From positions 1 through 14,441 of the forward strand of contig JACQPF010000158.1 of assembly GCA_016207625.1 (NCBI GenBank): DNA of 14,441 nt, read 5' to 3'. The notes below the pieces were generated by a model that worked only from the letters and a program-made list of their open reading frames with translations, was not told the origin of the DNA and did no database searches. Origin of the DNA: Elusimicrobiota bacterium (GTDB lineage Bacteria > Elusimicrobiota > Elusimicrobia > FEN-1173). The position numbers were made by a program, and so were the translations under genes. Below are positions 6,175 through 13,158 of this stretch, piece after piece (position 1 is the stretch's first letter; each line of letters starts with the position of its first letter).

Positions 6175-8037
6175 ATGTGCGGCATCATCGGTTACATCGG
6201 AGACAAAAGCGCGCCGGGCGTTCTCATGAACGGCCTGGCCAAGCTGGAGTACCGCGGGTACGATTCCGCGGGGCTGGTGGTGGTGAACGACAAGGGGCTG
6301 GATTTGCGCCGGAGCGTGGGCAAACTTTCCGCCTTGGAGTCCCTTTTGCAAAAGGAGCCCGTCCACGGCCGGCGGGGCATCGGGCACACGCGGTGGGCCA
6401 CCCACGGGCGGCCGACGGAGGAAAACGCGCATCCGCACATGGATTGCGGGCGGCGGGTCGTGGTGGTCCACAACGGGATCATTGAAAATTACATCGCGCT
6501 GAAGGCCGACTTGATCGGCCGGGGGCATGCGTTCACCTCTCAGACGGACACGGAAGTGGTGGCCCATCTGATCGAGGAAGCCCTCCGGACCAGGGCGAAG
6601 AACGGGGCCTTGAGCGAGCGCGACTATGTGGACGCGGTCCGCGAGGCCGTCCTCCGGCTGCGGGGGGCCTACGCCCTCGGCGTCCTCTCCGCCGACTTCC
6701 CCGATGTGATCATCGGCGCGCGCAAGGAGTGCCCTCTCATCGTGGGGCTCGGCGAGGACGAATGCTTCCTGGCGTCGGACGTGACGGCCATCCTCCAAAG
6801 GACAAGGGACGCGGTTTTCTTGAACGACGGGGAAATGGCCGTTTTGAAGCGGGAGTCTCTCCAGATCGCTCAACTGGAATCCGGCGAGCCGGTGGAGAAG
6901 AAGGTCACGCACGTCGCCTGGGACCCCATTCAGGCCGAGAAGGCGGGCTACCGCCATTTCATGTTGAAGGAGATCCACGAGCAGCCGCGCACCATCGAGG
7001 ACACGCTGCTCGGCCGCCTGAACTTGGACGAGTGGCAGGTCTATCTGGACACGATGAAGTTCAACGCGGCGGAGATCCAGTCGATCAAGAAAGTCGTGAT
7101 CACGGCCTGCGGCACGTCCTGGCACTCGGGCCTCGTGGGGAAATTCCTGGTGGAACGATGGATCGGCCTTCCCTGCGAGGTGGACATCGCCTCGGAGTTC
7201 CGTTACCGGAACGCCGTGATCGGCCCCGGGGACTTGCTCGTGACGATTTCCCAGTCGGGGGAAACGGCCGACACGATCGCCGCCATGCGCCACGCCAAAG
7301 AAAAGGGCGCCCACACCCTGTCCATTTGCAACGTGTCCGGATCCACGCTGGCCCGGGAGGCCCACAGCAAAGTCTACACCCGCTGCGGGCCGGAGATCGG
7401 CGTCGCTTCGACGAAGGCGTTCACGGCGCAGCTCACCGTTTTGTATCTCCTCTCGCTTTACGGGGCCCTCATCCGCGGCACCCTGTCCAAAGAGCAGGTG
7501 CGCGAAATCATGCAGTCGCTCTTGCTTCTGCCGGGATGGGTCACCGAAACGCTGAAGCGGGAGAAAAAAATCGTGGAGTTGGCCCGGAAGTTCCACACGA
7601 CCTCCAACTTCCTTTTTTTAGGCCGGAACCTGAACTATCCGATCGCCCTGGAAGGGGCGCTGAAGTTGAAAGAGATTTCCTACATCCACGCCGAGGGGTA
7701 TCCGGCGGGGGAGATGAAGCACGGGCCCATCGCGCTCATCGATGAGAACATGCCGGTGGTGGCCATCGCCACGCAATCGGCCGTGTACGAGAAAGTCCTC
7801 TCCAACATTCAGGAAGTGAAGGCGCGGGGCGGCATCGTGATCGCGCTGGCGACGGAAGGCGATGAGCGCGTCCCCGCCCAGGCGGACCACACGGTTTTCC
7901 TTCCCGCCATGCCCGAATTCCTCAGCCCCTGCGTGAACGTGGTGCCGTTGCAGCTGTTGGCCTATCACATCGCGGTCCTCCGGGGCTGTGACGTGGACCA
8001 GCCGCGCAACCTGGCCAAATCCGTTACCGTCGAGTAA
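6175..8037 (+). CDS. glmS: Glutamine-fructose-6-phosphate aminotransferase (isomerizing)
   Basis: GlmS converts fructose-6-phosphate and glutamine to glucosamine-6-phosphate in the cytoplasm. This is the first committed step to UDP-GlcNAc for peptidoglycan, lipid A and polysaccharides. The protein has 620 residues, against 609 in E. coli. Met1 is followed by the N-terminal nucleophile Cys2 (MCGIIGYIGDKSAPG), which fixes the start at 6175, although the frame stays open upstream inside the previous gene. The glutaminase domain shows YRGYDSAGL, HTRWATHG and HNGIIENY. Two SIS domains follow: TACGTSWHSG and ISQSGETADT (~310-350 onward), then ALEGALKLKE and GEMKHGPIAL (~490-515). The usual C-terminus ends NLAKSVTVE with its conserved Lys. 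All key residues are present. It follows the Wzc gene by 5 bases, which suggests precursor supply is tied to polysaccharide export. No glmS ribozyme can fit in that gap. Confidence 0.97.
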   Translation: MCGIIGYIGDKSAPGVLMNGLAKLEYRGYDSAGLVVVNDKGLDLRRSVGKLSALESLLQKEPVHGRRGIGHTRWATHGRPTEENAHPHMDCGRRVVVVHNGIIENYIALKADLIGRGHAFTSQTDTEVVAHLIEEALRTRAKNGALSERDYVDAVREAVLRLRGAYALGVLSADFPDVIIGARKECPLIVGLGEDECFLASDVTAILQRTRDAVFLNDGEMAVLKRESLQIAQLESGEPVEKKVTHVAWDPIQAEKAGYRHFMLKEIHEQPRTIEDTLLGRLNLDEWQVYLDTMKFNAAEIQSIKKVVITACGTSWHSGLVGKFLVERWIGLPCEVDIASEFRYRNAVIGPGDLLVTISQSGETADTIAAMRHAKEKGAHTLSICNVSGSTLAREAHSKVYTRCGPEIGVASTKAFTAQLTVLYLLSLYGALIRGTLSKEQVREIMQSLLLLPGWVTETLKREKKIVELARKFHTTSNFLFLGRNLNYPIALEGALKLKEISYIHAEGYPAGEMKHGPIALIDENMPVVAIATQSAVYEKVLSNIQEVKARGGIVIALATEGDERVPAQADHTVFLPAMPEFLSPCVNVVPLQLLAYHIAVLRGCDVDQPRNLAKSVTVE

Positions 8038-8041
8038 TCCC

Positions 8042-9394
8042 TTGAAAAAGAACATCGTCATCATCGGTGCCGGGCCCGGCGGTGAGGCCGCCGCCAAGCG
8101 GGCCGCGAAGAAGGGTGCGCAGGTCACTCTCGTTGAAAAACGGGACCTGGGCGGGCTTTGCCTCAACCGCGGGTGCATTCCTTCAAAAACGTTGTTGGAG
8201 GCGGGGCGGCTTTTGAAACATGTTCGGGCGGCCTCCTCATATATGGATGGGCATGAGGCGGCGCGGGTCCGGTGGGAGGCGTTGCAGAAAAAAAGGGAAG
8301 CCGTCGTGACTTCGTTGAGGGCGGCCCTGACCCAGAACTTATCGCGCCTGGGCGTACGCGTCGTGTCCGGGGAAGCGCGGTTTGCGGATGAACGGACGAT
8401 CCTTGTCCGGTCTCAGAACGGCGAAGAGAAGCTGGCTTTCGATGCGGCCGTCGTCGCCGCCGGGTCCGAGCCGTTTTTCCCTGAGCCGTTCCCCTCTTTG
8501 AAAGACGAAGTCTTGGACAGCGACAAGGCCCTGGAACTGTCCCATGTCCCGGCCCGCCTGGTGATCGTGGGCGGGGGGGCCATCGGATGCGAGTTCGCCT
8601 GTCTCTACCATGAGCTGGGCAGCCGGGTGACGCTCGTTGAAAAAATGCCTGCGCTCCTGCCGGGCGAGGACGCCGCGGTGGTGCGGGTCCTTCGGACCTC
8701 GTTTGAGAAGCGTGGCATCCAGGTGCTGACTGAAACCACCGTTGAATCGGCGGCCCGGGGGGCCGACGGATGGTCCTGCCGGTTGAGCAACGGAACGACC
8801 GTGGCGGCCGACGATCTTTTGGTCTGCGTCGGGCGGCGGCCCGCCTTCGGCGGTTTGGAATTGGAACGCGCCAACGTTCGAACAGAAAAAGGTCGCGTGC
8901 CGGTGAACGAATTCATGCAAACCTCGCAACCCCGCATTTACGCCGTGGGCGACGTCAACGGAATTTCCCTCTTGGCCCACGCCGCGTCCGCCCAGGGAGA
9001 CGCCGCCGTGGACCACATCCTGGGCGAAAACCACCCCTATTCGAACGGACTCGTTCCGCGCTGTCTCTACACTTGGCCGGAGGTGGCCAGCGTGGGTGAA
9101 TGGGTCTACAGCGCCGAAGCCAAGGGGACCGACGTGAGAGCCCAGCGGTTCTTCTTTCAAGCTTCCGCCAAGGCCATGGCCGATGACGAGACGGAAGGGT
9201 TCTTGCAGGTGGTGTCGGAAAAGAAAGAGGGGGGACGAGTCCTCGGAGCGCAAATCGTCGGGCCTCACGCCACGGAGCTGATCCATATCTTTTCGGTTGC
9301 GATCCAAGGCGGTTTTTCCGCCGAAGCGTTGCGGAACGTGATCTTTGCCCATCCCACCTTGTCGGAGGGCGTGCGGGAAGCGTTGTCGAGATAG
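8042..9394 (+). CDS. lpdA: Dihydrolipoyl dehydrogenase (E3 / glycine cleavage L-protein)
   Basis: This flavoprotein reoxidises dihydrolipoyl groups with NAD+, here most likely those on GcvH. The protein has 450 residues, slightly short of the usual ~470. The N-terminal FAD-binding motif is IVIIGAGPGG (residues 5-14). The redox disulfide is Cys40/Cys45 in GGLCLNRGCIPSK. The NAD-binding Rossmann segment is VIVGGGAIGCEFACLYHELG, followed by VEKMPALLPGED. The second FAD contact is YAVGDVNG. The C-terminal catalytic His-Glu pair is in FAHPTLSEGVREAL. The chosen start is TTG at 8042, 4 bases after the glmS stop: it places the FAD motif at the usual distance, and GAG sits 7 bases upstream. A GTG at 7988 inside glmS is in frame but would add 18 unconserved residues. 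The gene leads a tight run into lipA and gcv genes, so glycine cleavage is its likeliest partner. Service to 2-oxoacid dehydrogenases cannot be excluded. Confidence 0.95.
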   Translation: MKKNIVIIGAGPGGEAAAKRAAKKGAQVTLVEKRDLGGLCLNRGCIPSKTLLEAGRLLKHVRAASSYMDGHEAARVRWEALQKKREAVVTSLRAALTQNLSRLGVRVVSGEARFADERTILVRSQNGEEKLAFDAAVVAAGSEPFFPEPFPSLKDEVLDSDKALELSHVPARLVIVGGGAIGCEFACLYHELGSRVTLVEKMPALLPGEDAAVVRVLRTSFEKRGIQVLTETTVESAARGADGWSCRLSNGTTVAADDLLVCVGRRPAFGGLELERANVRTEKGRVPVNEFMQTSQPRIYAVGDVNGISLLAHAASAQGDAAVDHILGENHPYSNGLVPRCLYTWPEVASVGEWVYSAEAKGTDVRAQRFFFQASAKAMADDETEGFLQVVSEKKEGGRVLGAQIVGPHATELIHIFSVAIQGGFSAEALRNVIFAHPTLSEGVREALSR

Positions 9395-10237
9395 ATGCGT
9401 CCACGGCTTCCGGAGCATTTCAAGCAAACCGTTCCGTCGGGACGGGCCTTTTTTCAAGTGAGCGAGGTGTTGGGCCGCCAGTCGCTTCCGACGGTCTGCC
9501 AGGAAGCGCTTTGCCCCAACCGCACGGACTGTTGGGCCCGGGGAACGTTGGCGTTTCAAATTTTAGGCTCCGTCTGTACTCGGCGCTGTTCTTTCTGCGC
9601 CGAAACGACAGGCCGTCCGGGCCCGGTGGATTCTGAGGAGCCCCGAAAGTTGGCCGAGGCCGTCAAAAATTTGCGGCTCAAGCACGTGGTGATCACCTCC
9701 CCCGCCCGGGACGACCTGCCCGACCAGGGGGCCGGACAATTCGCCGCCTGCGTGGAGACGCTCCATCGCGAGGTCCCCGGCGTTTTGGTGGAAACCCTGA
9801 TCCCGGATTTCCAAGGGCGTCCCGATTTGCTAAATTTAGTCTTTCAAACCCAACCGGACATTTTGAACCACAACGTGGAGACCGTCCGGCGCCTCACCCC
9901 GCAGGTCCGCGCGCGCGCCCGTTACGAGAGGTCTTTGGACCTCCTCAAGGCCGCCGCCGAAGCGGGCCTTGTCGTCAAATCCGGCCTGATGGTGGGGCTG
10001 GGAGAAACCGAAGAAGAGCTCCTTCAAACGTTCAACGATCTGAAGAGCCGCGGTGTTCGCTGTCTCACCGTCGGTCAGTATCTTCCGCCAAGCCCCGGGC
10101 ATTTCCCCGCGCGAAAGTTTTACACGGTGGAGGAATTCCAAAACATTCGCCGGCAGGCCGAAGTCCTGTTTGAGCGGGTGATGGCGGGGCCTTTGGTGCG
10201 AAGTTCTTATCATGCAGACGAAATGGTGACATCATGA
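9395..10237 (+). CDS. lipA: Lipoyl synthase (radical SAM)
   Basis: LipA inserts two sulfur atoms into protein-bound octanoyl groups to form lipoyl groups, using two 4Fe-4S clusters and S-adenosylmethionine. In this 280-residue protein the auxiliary cluster ligands are Cys35, Cys40 and Cys46 (TVCQEALCPNRTDC). The radical SAM cluster ligands are Cys61, Cys65 and Cys68 (CTRRCSFC). Further family motifs are VITSPARDDL, LIPDFQG, ILNHNVETV, KSGLMVGLGE and the C-terminal VRSSYHAD, whose Ser (~270) is the unusual fourth ligand of the auxiliary cluster. ATG 9395 directly follows the lpdA stop with no gap, and the stop overlaps the gcvT start (ATGA). Placement inside the gcv cluster implies that GcvH is its main or first substrate. 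No octanoyltransferase (lipB, lipM) or lplA lies in the window, so octanoylation must be encoded elsewhere. Confidence 0.97.
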   Translation: MRPRLPEHFKQTVPSGRAFFQVSEVLGRQSLPTVCQEALCPNRTDCWARGTLAFQILGSVCTRRCSFCAETTGRPGPVDSEEPRKLAEAVKNLRLKHVVITSPARDDLPDQGAGQFAACVETLHREVPGVLVETLIPDFQGRPDLLNLVFQTQPDILNHNVETVRRLTPQVRARARYERSLDLLKAAAEAGLVVKSGLMVGLGETEEELLQTFNDLKSRGVRCLTVGQYLPPSPGHFPARKFYTVEEFQNIRRQAEVLFERVMAGPLVRSSYHADEMVTS

Positions 10238-11346
10238 AACGCACGCCTCTTTATCCTCAACACAAAACCATGGGCGCCCGCTTGATCGAATTCGGCGGGT
10301 GGGAAATGCCCGTGCAATTCCAAGGCATTTTGGCGGAACACAAAGCCGTGCGGGAAGCGGCGGGGGTCTTTGACATTTCCCATATGGGCCAGGTGTGGGT
10401 CACGGGCTCGGAGGCGGAAGGCTTTTTGCAGCGCCTGGTGACCAACGACGTGTCGAAACTCGCGCAGGGAAAAGGGCTCTACGCCCTTCTGTGCCGGGAA
10501 GACGGAACCGTCGTGGACGATCTCTACATTTACCGTTTTGAGACGGACCGGTTCTTCCTGGTCGTCAACGCTTCCCGCGCGGAGGAGGACCTTAAATGGG
10601 TTCGAGGCCGCCTCAAAGGGGACGTGCAAATCCTTGAGCAACCCCAAGCGGCCGCTTTGGCGCTGCAAGGCCCGAAAGCGTCGGCCATCCTGGAGCCTCT
10701 TTTCCCGTCGGCCATCGATCTTCCGAGAAACGGCATCGTCGAAATCTCCCTGTTGGACATGGATTTCCTCGTGTCGCGCACCGGCTACACCGGCGAGGAC
10801 GGTTTCGAAATTTTCGCCCCGGCGGGCCACATCCTGCAGCTTTATCCCCGGCTGCTGGAAGCGGGGGCGGGGTTCGGCCTGGCGCCCTGCGGGCTGGGCG
10901 CCCGCGATACGTTGCGCCTGGAAATGGGATATCGCCTGTACGGCCAGGATTTGGATGAGAAACACACCGGCCTTGAAGCCGGACTGGGCTGGGTCATCAA
11001 GCTCGACAAAGGCGATTTCGTCGGGCGGGACGTTTTGGTCCGGCAGAAAGCCGAAGGCCCGAAACGGCGCCTCGTCGCGTTCCGGCTCAAAGAAAAAGGC
11101 GTGCCTCGACATGGGCATGCGCTTTCGTTTAAAGGCCTGCCCGTGGGGGAAGTGACGAGCGGGACGTTTTCACCCTCATTGCAGGTGGGCATCGGCATGG
11201 GGTATGTGGAGGCCCGCGCGTTTCCCAAGGATGTGGAGAAAGAAACAGGCCTCGCGGTGCAGGTCCACGGGCGGGAGATTCCGGCCGAGGTCGTCGCCCT
11301 TCCCTTTTACAACCCAAAAAAGGCGGTTCCTCATGAATCCAAATGA
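10234..11346 (+). CDS. gcvT: Glycine cleavage system T protein (aminomethyltransferase)
   Basis: GcvT releases ammonia from the aminomethyl-lipoyl arm of GcvH and forms 5,10-methylene-tetrahydrofolate. The protein has 370 residues, the usual length. Visible family motifs are LYPQHKTMGARLIEFGGWEMPVQF near the N-terminus (in part), GVFDISHMG (44-52), GTVVDDLYIYR with the conserved Asp pair 95-96, LQGPKA, TGYTGEDGFEIF (183-194), PCGLGARDTLRLE (218-230), and the C-terminal barrel with VGEVTSGTFSPSL and IGMGYV. The ATG overlaps the lipA stop as ATGA, giving translational coupling, and its 3' end overlaps gcvH by 14 bases. All recognised conserved segments are intact. Confidence 0.97.
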   Translation: MKRTPLYPQHKTMGARLIEFGGWEMPVQFQGILAEHKAVREAAGVFDISHMGQVWVTGSEAEGFLQRLVTNDVSKLAQGKGLYALLCREDGTVVDDLYIYRFETDRFFLVVNASRAEEDLKWVRGRLKGDVQILEQPQAAALALQGPKASAILEPLFPSAIDLPRNGIVEISLLDMDFLVSRTGYTGEDGFEIFAPAGHILQLYPRLLEAGAGFGLAPCGLGARDTLRLEMGYRLYGQDLDEKHTGLEAGLGWVIKLDKGDFVGRDVLVRQKAEGPKRRLVAFRLKEKGVPRHGHALSFKGLPVGEVTSGTFSPSLQVGIGMGYVEARAFPKDVEKETGLAVQVHGREIPAEVVALPFYNPKKAVPHESK

Positions 11347-11710
11347 TCTTCGATTTACCAAAACCCACGAATGGGTTTCGCCGGACGGCACGGTGGGGAT
11401 TTCTGACCACGCTCAGCACGAAATCACGGACGTGGTCTTCGTCGAGCTCCCGAAATCGGGCCGCGCTGTGAAAGGCGAAGAGGCCTGCTGTGTGGTGGAA
11501 TCCGTGAAGGCGGCTTTTGATATTTACGCGCCCGTCGCGGGAACCGTTTCCGCGGCCAACGACGCCGTGGCGAAAGATCCGGCCGTCGTCAACAGGTCGC
11601 CGTACGATCAGGGATGGCTGTTCAAGATCCAAATGGCCAACCCCGCCGACCGCGACAAGCTCATGACCCACGACCAATACCAGGAATTCGTGAAGACGGG
11701 CGGACACTAA
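11333..11710 (+). CDS. gcvH: Glycine cleavage system H protein
   Basis: GcvH is the lipoylated shuttle that visits GcvP, GcvT and LpdA in turn. The chosen ATG at 11333 gives 125 residues, the normal size, beginning MNPNDLRFTKTHEWV. AAGGCGG sits about 7-10 bases upstream. The frame is open further upstream within gcvT, but those residues are not family-like. The lipoyl attachment site is Lys59 in VVESVKAAFDIYAPV. The usual residue two after the AA pair context is Ser (KAASD), here Phe, a small variation. GISDHAQHEITDVVFVELP and the C-terminal WLFKIQMANPAD are typical. It overlaps gcvT by 14 bases. The palindromic element that follows starts immediately after the TAA. Confidence 0.97.
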   Translation: MNPNDLRFTKTHEWVSPDGTVGISDHAQHEITDVVFVELPKSGRAVKGEEACCVVESVKAAFDIYAPVAGTVSAANDAVAKDPAVVNRSPYDQGWLFKIQMANPADRDKLMTHDQYQEFVKTGGH

Positions 11711-11807
11711 TCCTAAAACCCGACAGCGGTGACTTTCCTCCGGCGGACCACGGCCCGCCCTCCGGCCTAGGCCGCCTACGGAAAATCACCGCTGTCGGGT
11801 TTTAGGA
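11711..11807. repeat. 97-bp palindromic element with perfect 22-bp terminal inverted repeats
   Basis: The left arm 11711-11732 (starting TCCTAAAACCCGACAGC) is the exact reverse complement of the right arm 11786-11807. One extra pair (A11710/T11808) would make 23 bp. After one mismatch, pairing resumes for 5 bp (11734-11738 with 11780-11784). After three more mismatches GGCGG (11742-11746) pairs with CCGCC (11772-11776). The remaining loop holds a 12-bp palindrome CGGCCTAGGCCG (11763-11774) that overlaps the inner stem and offers an alternative fold. The element fills most of the 116-base gcvH-gcvPA gap. The arms contain A4 and T4 runs flanking the GC-rich stem, so it resembles a bidirectional terminator or mRNA-stabilising hairpin. 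The terminal inverted repeats equally suggest a small non-autonomous mobile or REP-like repeat. No clear target duplication is seen. The structure is certain; its role is not. Confidence 0.85.
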
Positions 11808-11826
11808 TAGATTACAAGGATTAATA

Positions 11827-13158
11827 ATGTTTATTCCTCATACCGAAGAACAGAAAAAAGAAATGCTGGCCGCCATCGGGGCGAAAAGCTTCGATGAGCT
11901 CGTGTCGGACCTGCCGAAAAAACTTTTGCGCCCGCCCATGGACCTGCCGGGGTCCATGACGGAAATGGAGCTGGTGCGGCACATGCAGGGCTTGGCGGAG
12001 AAAGACCGTCTCGCCCTGTCCTTCCTCGGCGCGGGGGCCTATGAGCATTTCATCCCCACCTCCGTCTGGGCGTTGGCCCTGCGCGGGGAGTTCGCCACCG
12101 CCTATACGCCGTATCAAGCGGAGGCCAGCCAGGGCACGCTTCAATCCATTTACGAATTTCAGTCCATGGTCTGCGAATTGCTCGGCATGGACGTGGCCAA
12201 CGCGTCCATGTACGACGGGGCCAGCGCCGCCGCCGAGGCCTGTCTCCTCGCCATGCGCCACACGGCGCGTCCGGAAATCCTCCTGCCCGAGACCGTCCAC
12301 CCGCAAACGCGACAGGTCATCCAAACCTATTTGGCCCATAGTGGAGCCAAAATCGTCACGTTGAAATGCCCGAAAGGCGTCTTGGAAATGGACACGCTGA
12401 AAAAGGCGCTGGGCCCCGGGACCGCCGCGTTGCTGATTCAAACCCCCAATTTCTTCGGATGCCTGGAAGGAGACGCGCGCCGCTTTTCTGAAATGACGCA
12501 CGCGGCCGGCGCCCTCGTCATCGCTTCCAGCACGCCCGTCGCCCTGGGGCTCATCGCTCCTCCGGGAGAATACGGTGCCGATATCGCCGTCGCCGAAGGG
12601 CAACCTCTCGGGCTTCCCCTTGGATACGGCGGGCCTTACCTGGGGCTCTTCGCCTGCAAAGCGGAACTGATGCGGAAAATGCCGGGCCGCATCGTCGGCC
12701 AGACCGTGGACGCGGACGGCCGCCGGGCCTTCGTCCTCACTCTCCAGGCGCGGGAACAGCACATCCGCCGGGAGAAGGCCACGTCGAACATCTGCTCCAA
12801 CCAGGCGCTCTGCGCCCTGGCCGCCACCATCCACATGTCCCTGCTCGGCAAAGAGGGGCTCCGGACCTTGGCCGATCTCAATTTTCAAAAGGCCCATTAC
12901 GCCGCCGGCCAGCTTGAAAAGCGCGGGTTCACGCTGACGTTCGACCGTCCCTTTTTCAACGAGTTCGCCGTGCGTTGCCCCGTGCCGCCGGAAAAGATCG
13001 TCGATAAATTGGCCGGGAAACGGGTGCTCGCCGGCCTGCCCCTCGGCCAGTATTTCACCGAATATAAGGATCATCTTTTGGTTTGTGTGACGGAAATAAA
13101 AACGAGGCAGGACATCGACCAATTTGCGGATCTCTTGAAAGAGGCGAGCCGGCCATGA
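11827..13158 (+). CDS. gcvPA: Glycine dehydrogenase (decarboxylating) subunit 1
   Basis: GcvPA is the N-terminal-type half of split P-protein. It pairs with GcvPB to decarboxylate glycine and load the aminomethyl group onto lipoyl-GcvH. The 443-residue length is normal for subunit 1. Motifs include MFIPHTEEQKKEML at the N-terminus, FLGAGAYEHFIPTSV (67-80), TAYTPYQAEASQGTLQ (91-106), MDVANASMYDGASAAAEA (121-138), GEYGADIAVAEGQPLG, and REQHIRREKATSNICSNQAL, all typical of the family. As expected for this half, it lacks the PLP-binding lysine, which is in GcvPB. AAGGA at 11816-11820 lies 6 bases before the ATG. It therefore has its own good ribosome-binding site just after the palindromic element, consistent with renewed initiation. 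It ends with an ATGA overlap into gcvPB. Confidence 0.97.
   Translation: MFIPHTEEQKKEMLAAIGAKSFDELVSDLPKKLLRPPMDLPGSMTEMELVRHMQGLAEKDRLALSFLGAGAYEHFIPTSVWALALRGEFATAYTPYQAEASQGTLQSIYEFQSMVCELLGMDVANASMYDGASAAAEACLLAMRHTARPEILLPETVHPQTRQVIQTYLAHSGAKIVTLKCPKGVLEMDTLKKALGPGTAALLIQTPNFFGCLEGDARRFSEMTHAAGALVIASSTPVALGLIAPPGEYGADIAVAEGQPLGLPLGYGGPYLGLFACKAELMRKMPGRIVGQTVDADGRRAFVLTLQAREQHIRREKATSNICSNQALCALAATIHMSLLGKEGLRTLADLNFQKAHYAAGQLEKRGFTLTFDRPFFNEFAVRCPVPPEKIVDKLAGKRVLAGLPLGQYFTEYKDHLLVCVTEIKTRQDIDQFADLLKEASRP

Noticed and set aside
6166..7596. Long antisense open frame opposite glmS
   Set aside because: A shadow of glmS: it is His/Arg/Pro-rich, matches no family, and the sense frame has all GlmS motifs.
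7988..8041. GTG start for lpdA within glmS
   Set aside because: It would add 18 residues read out of frame from glmS, before an FAD motif that normally sits near the N-terminus. TTG 8042 fits better.
8339..9559. Antisense open frame spanning lpdA and the start of lipA
   Set aside because: A shadow frame. Both sense genes have intact catalytic motifs across the same interval.
11821..13122. Antisense open frame opposite gcvPA
   Set aside because: A shadow frame of a well-conserved gene, with no independent coding evidence.
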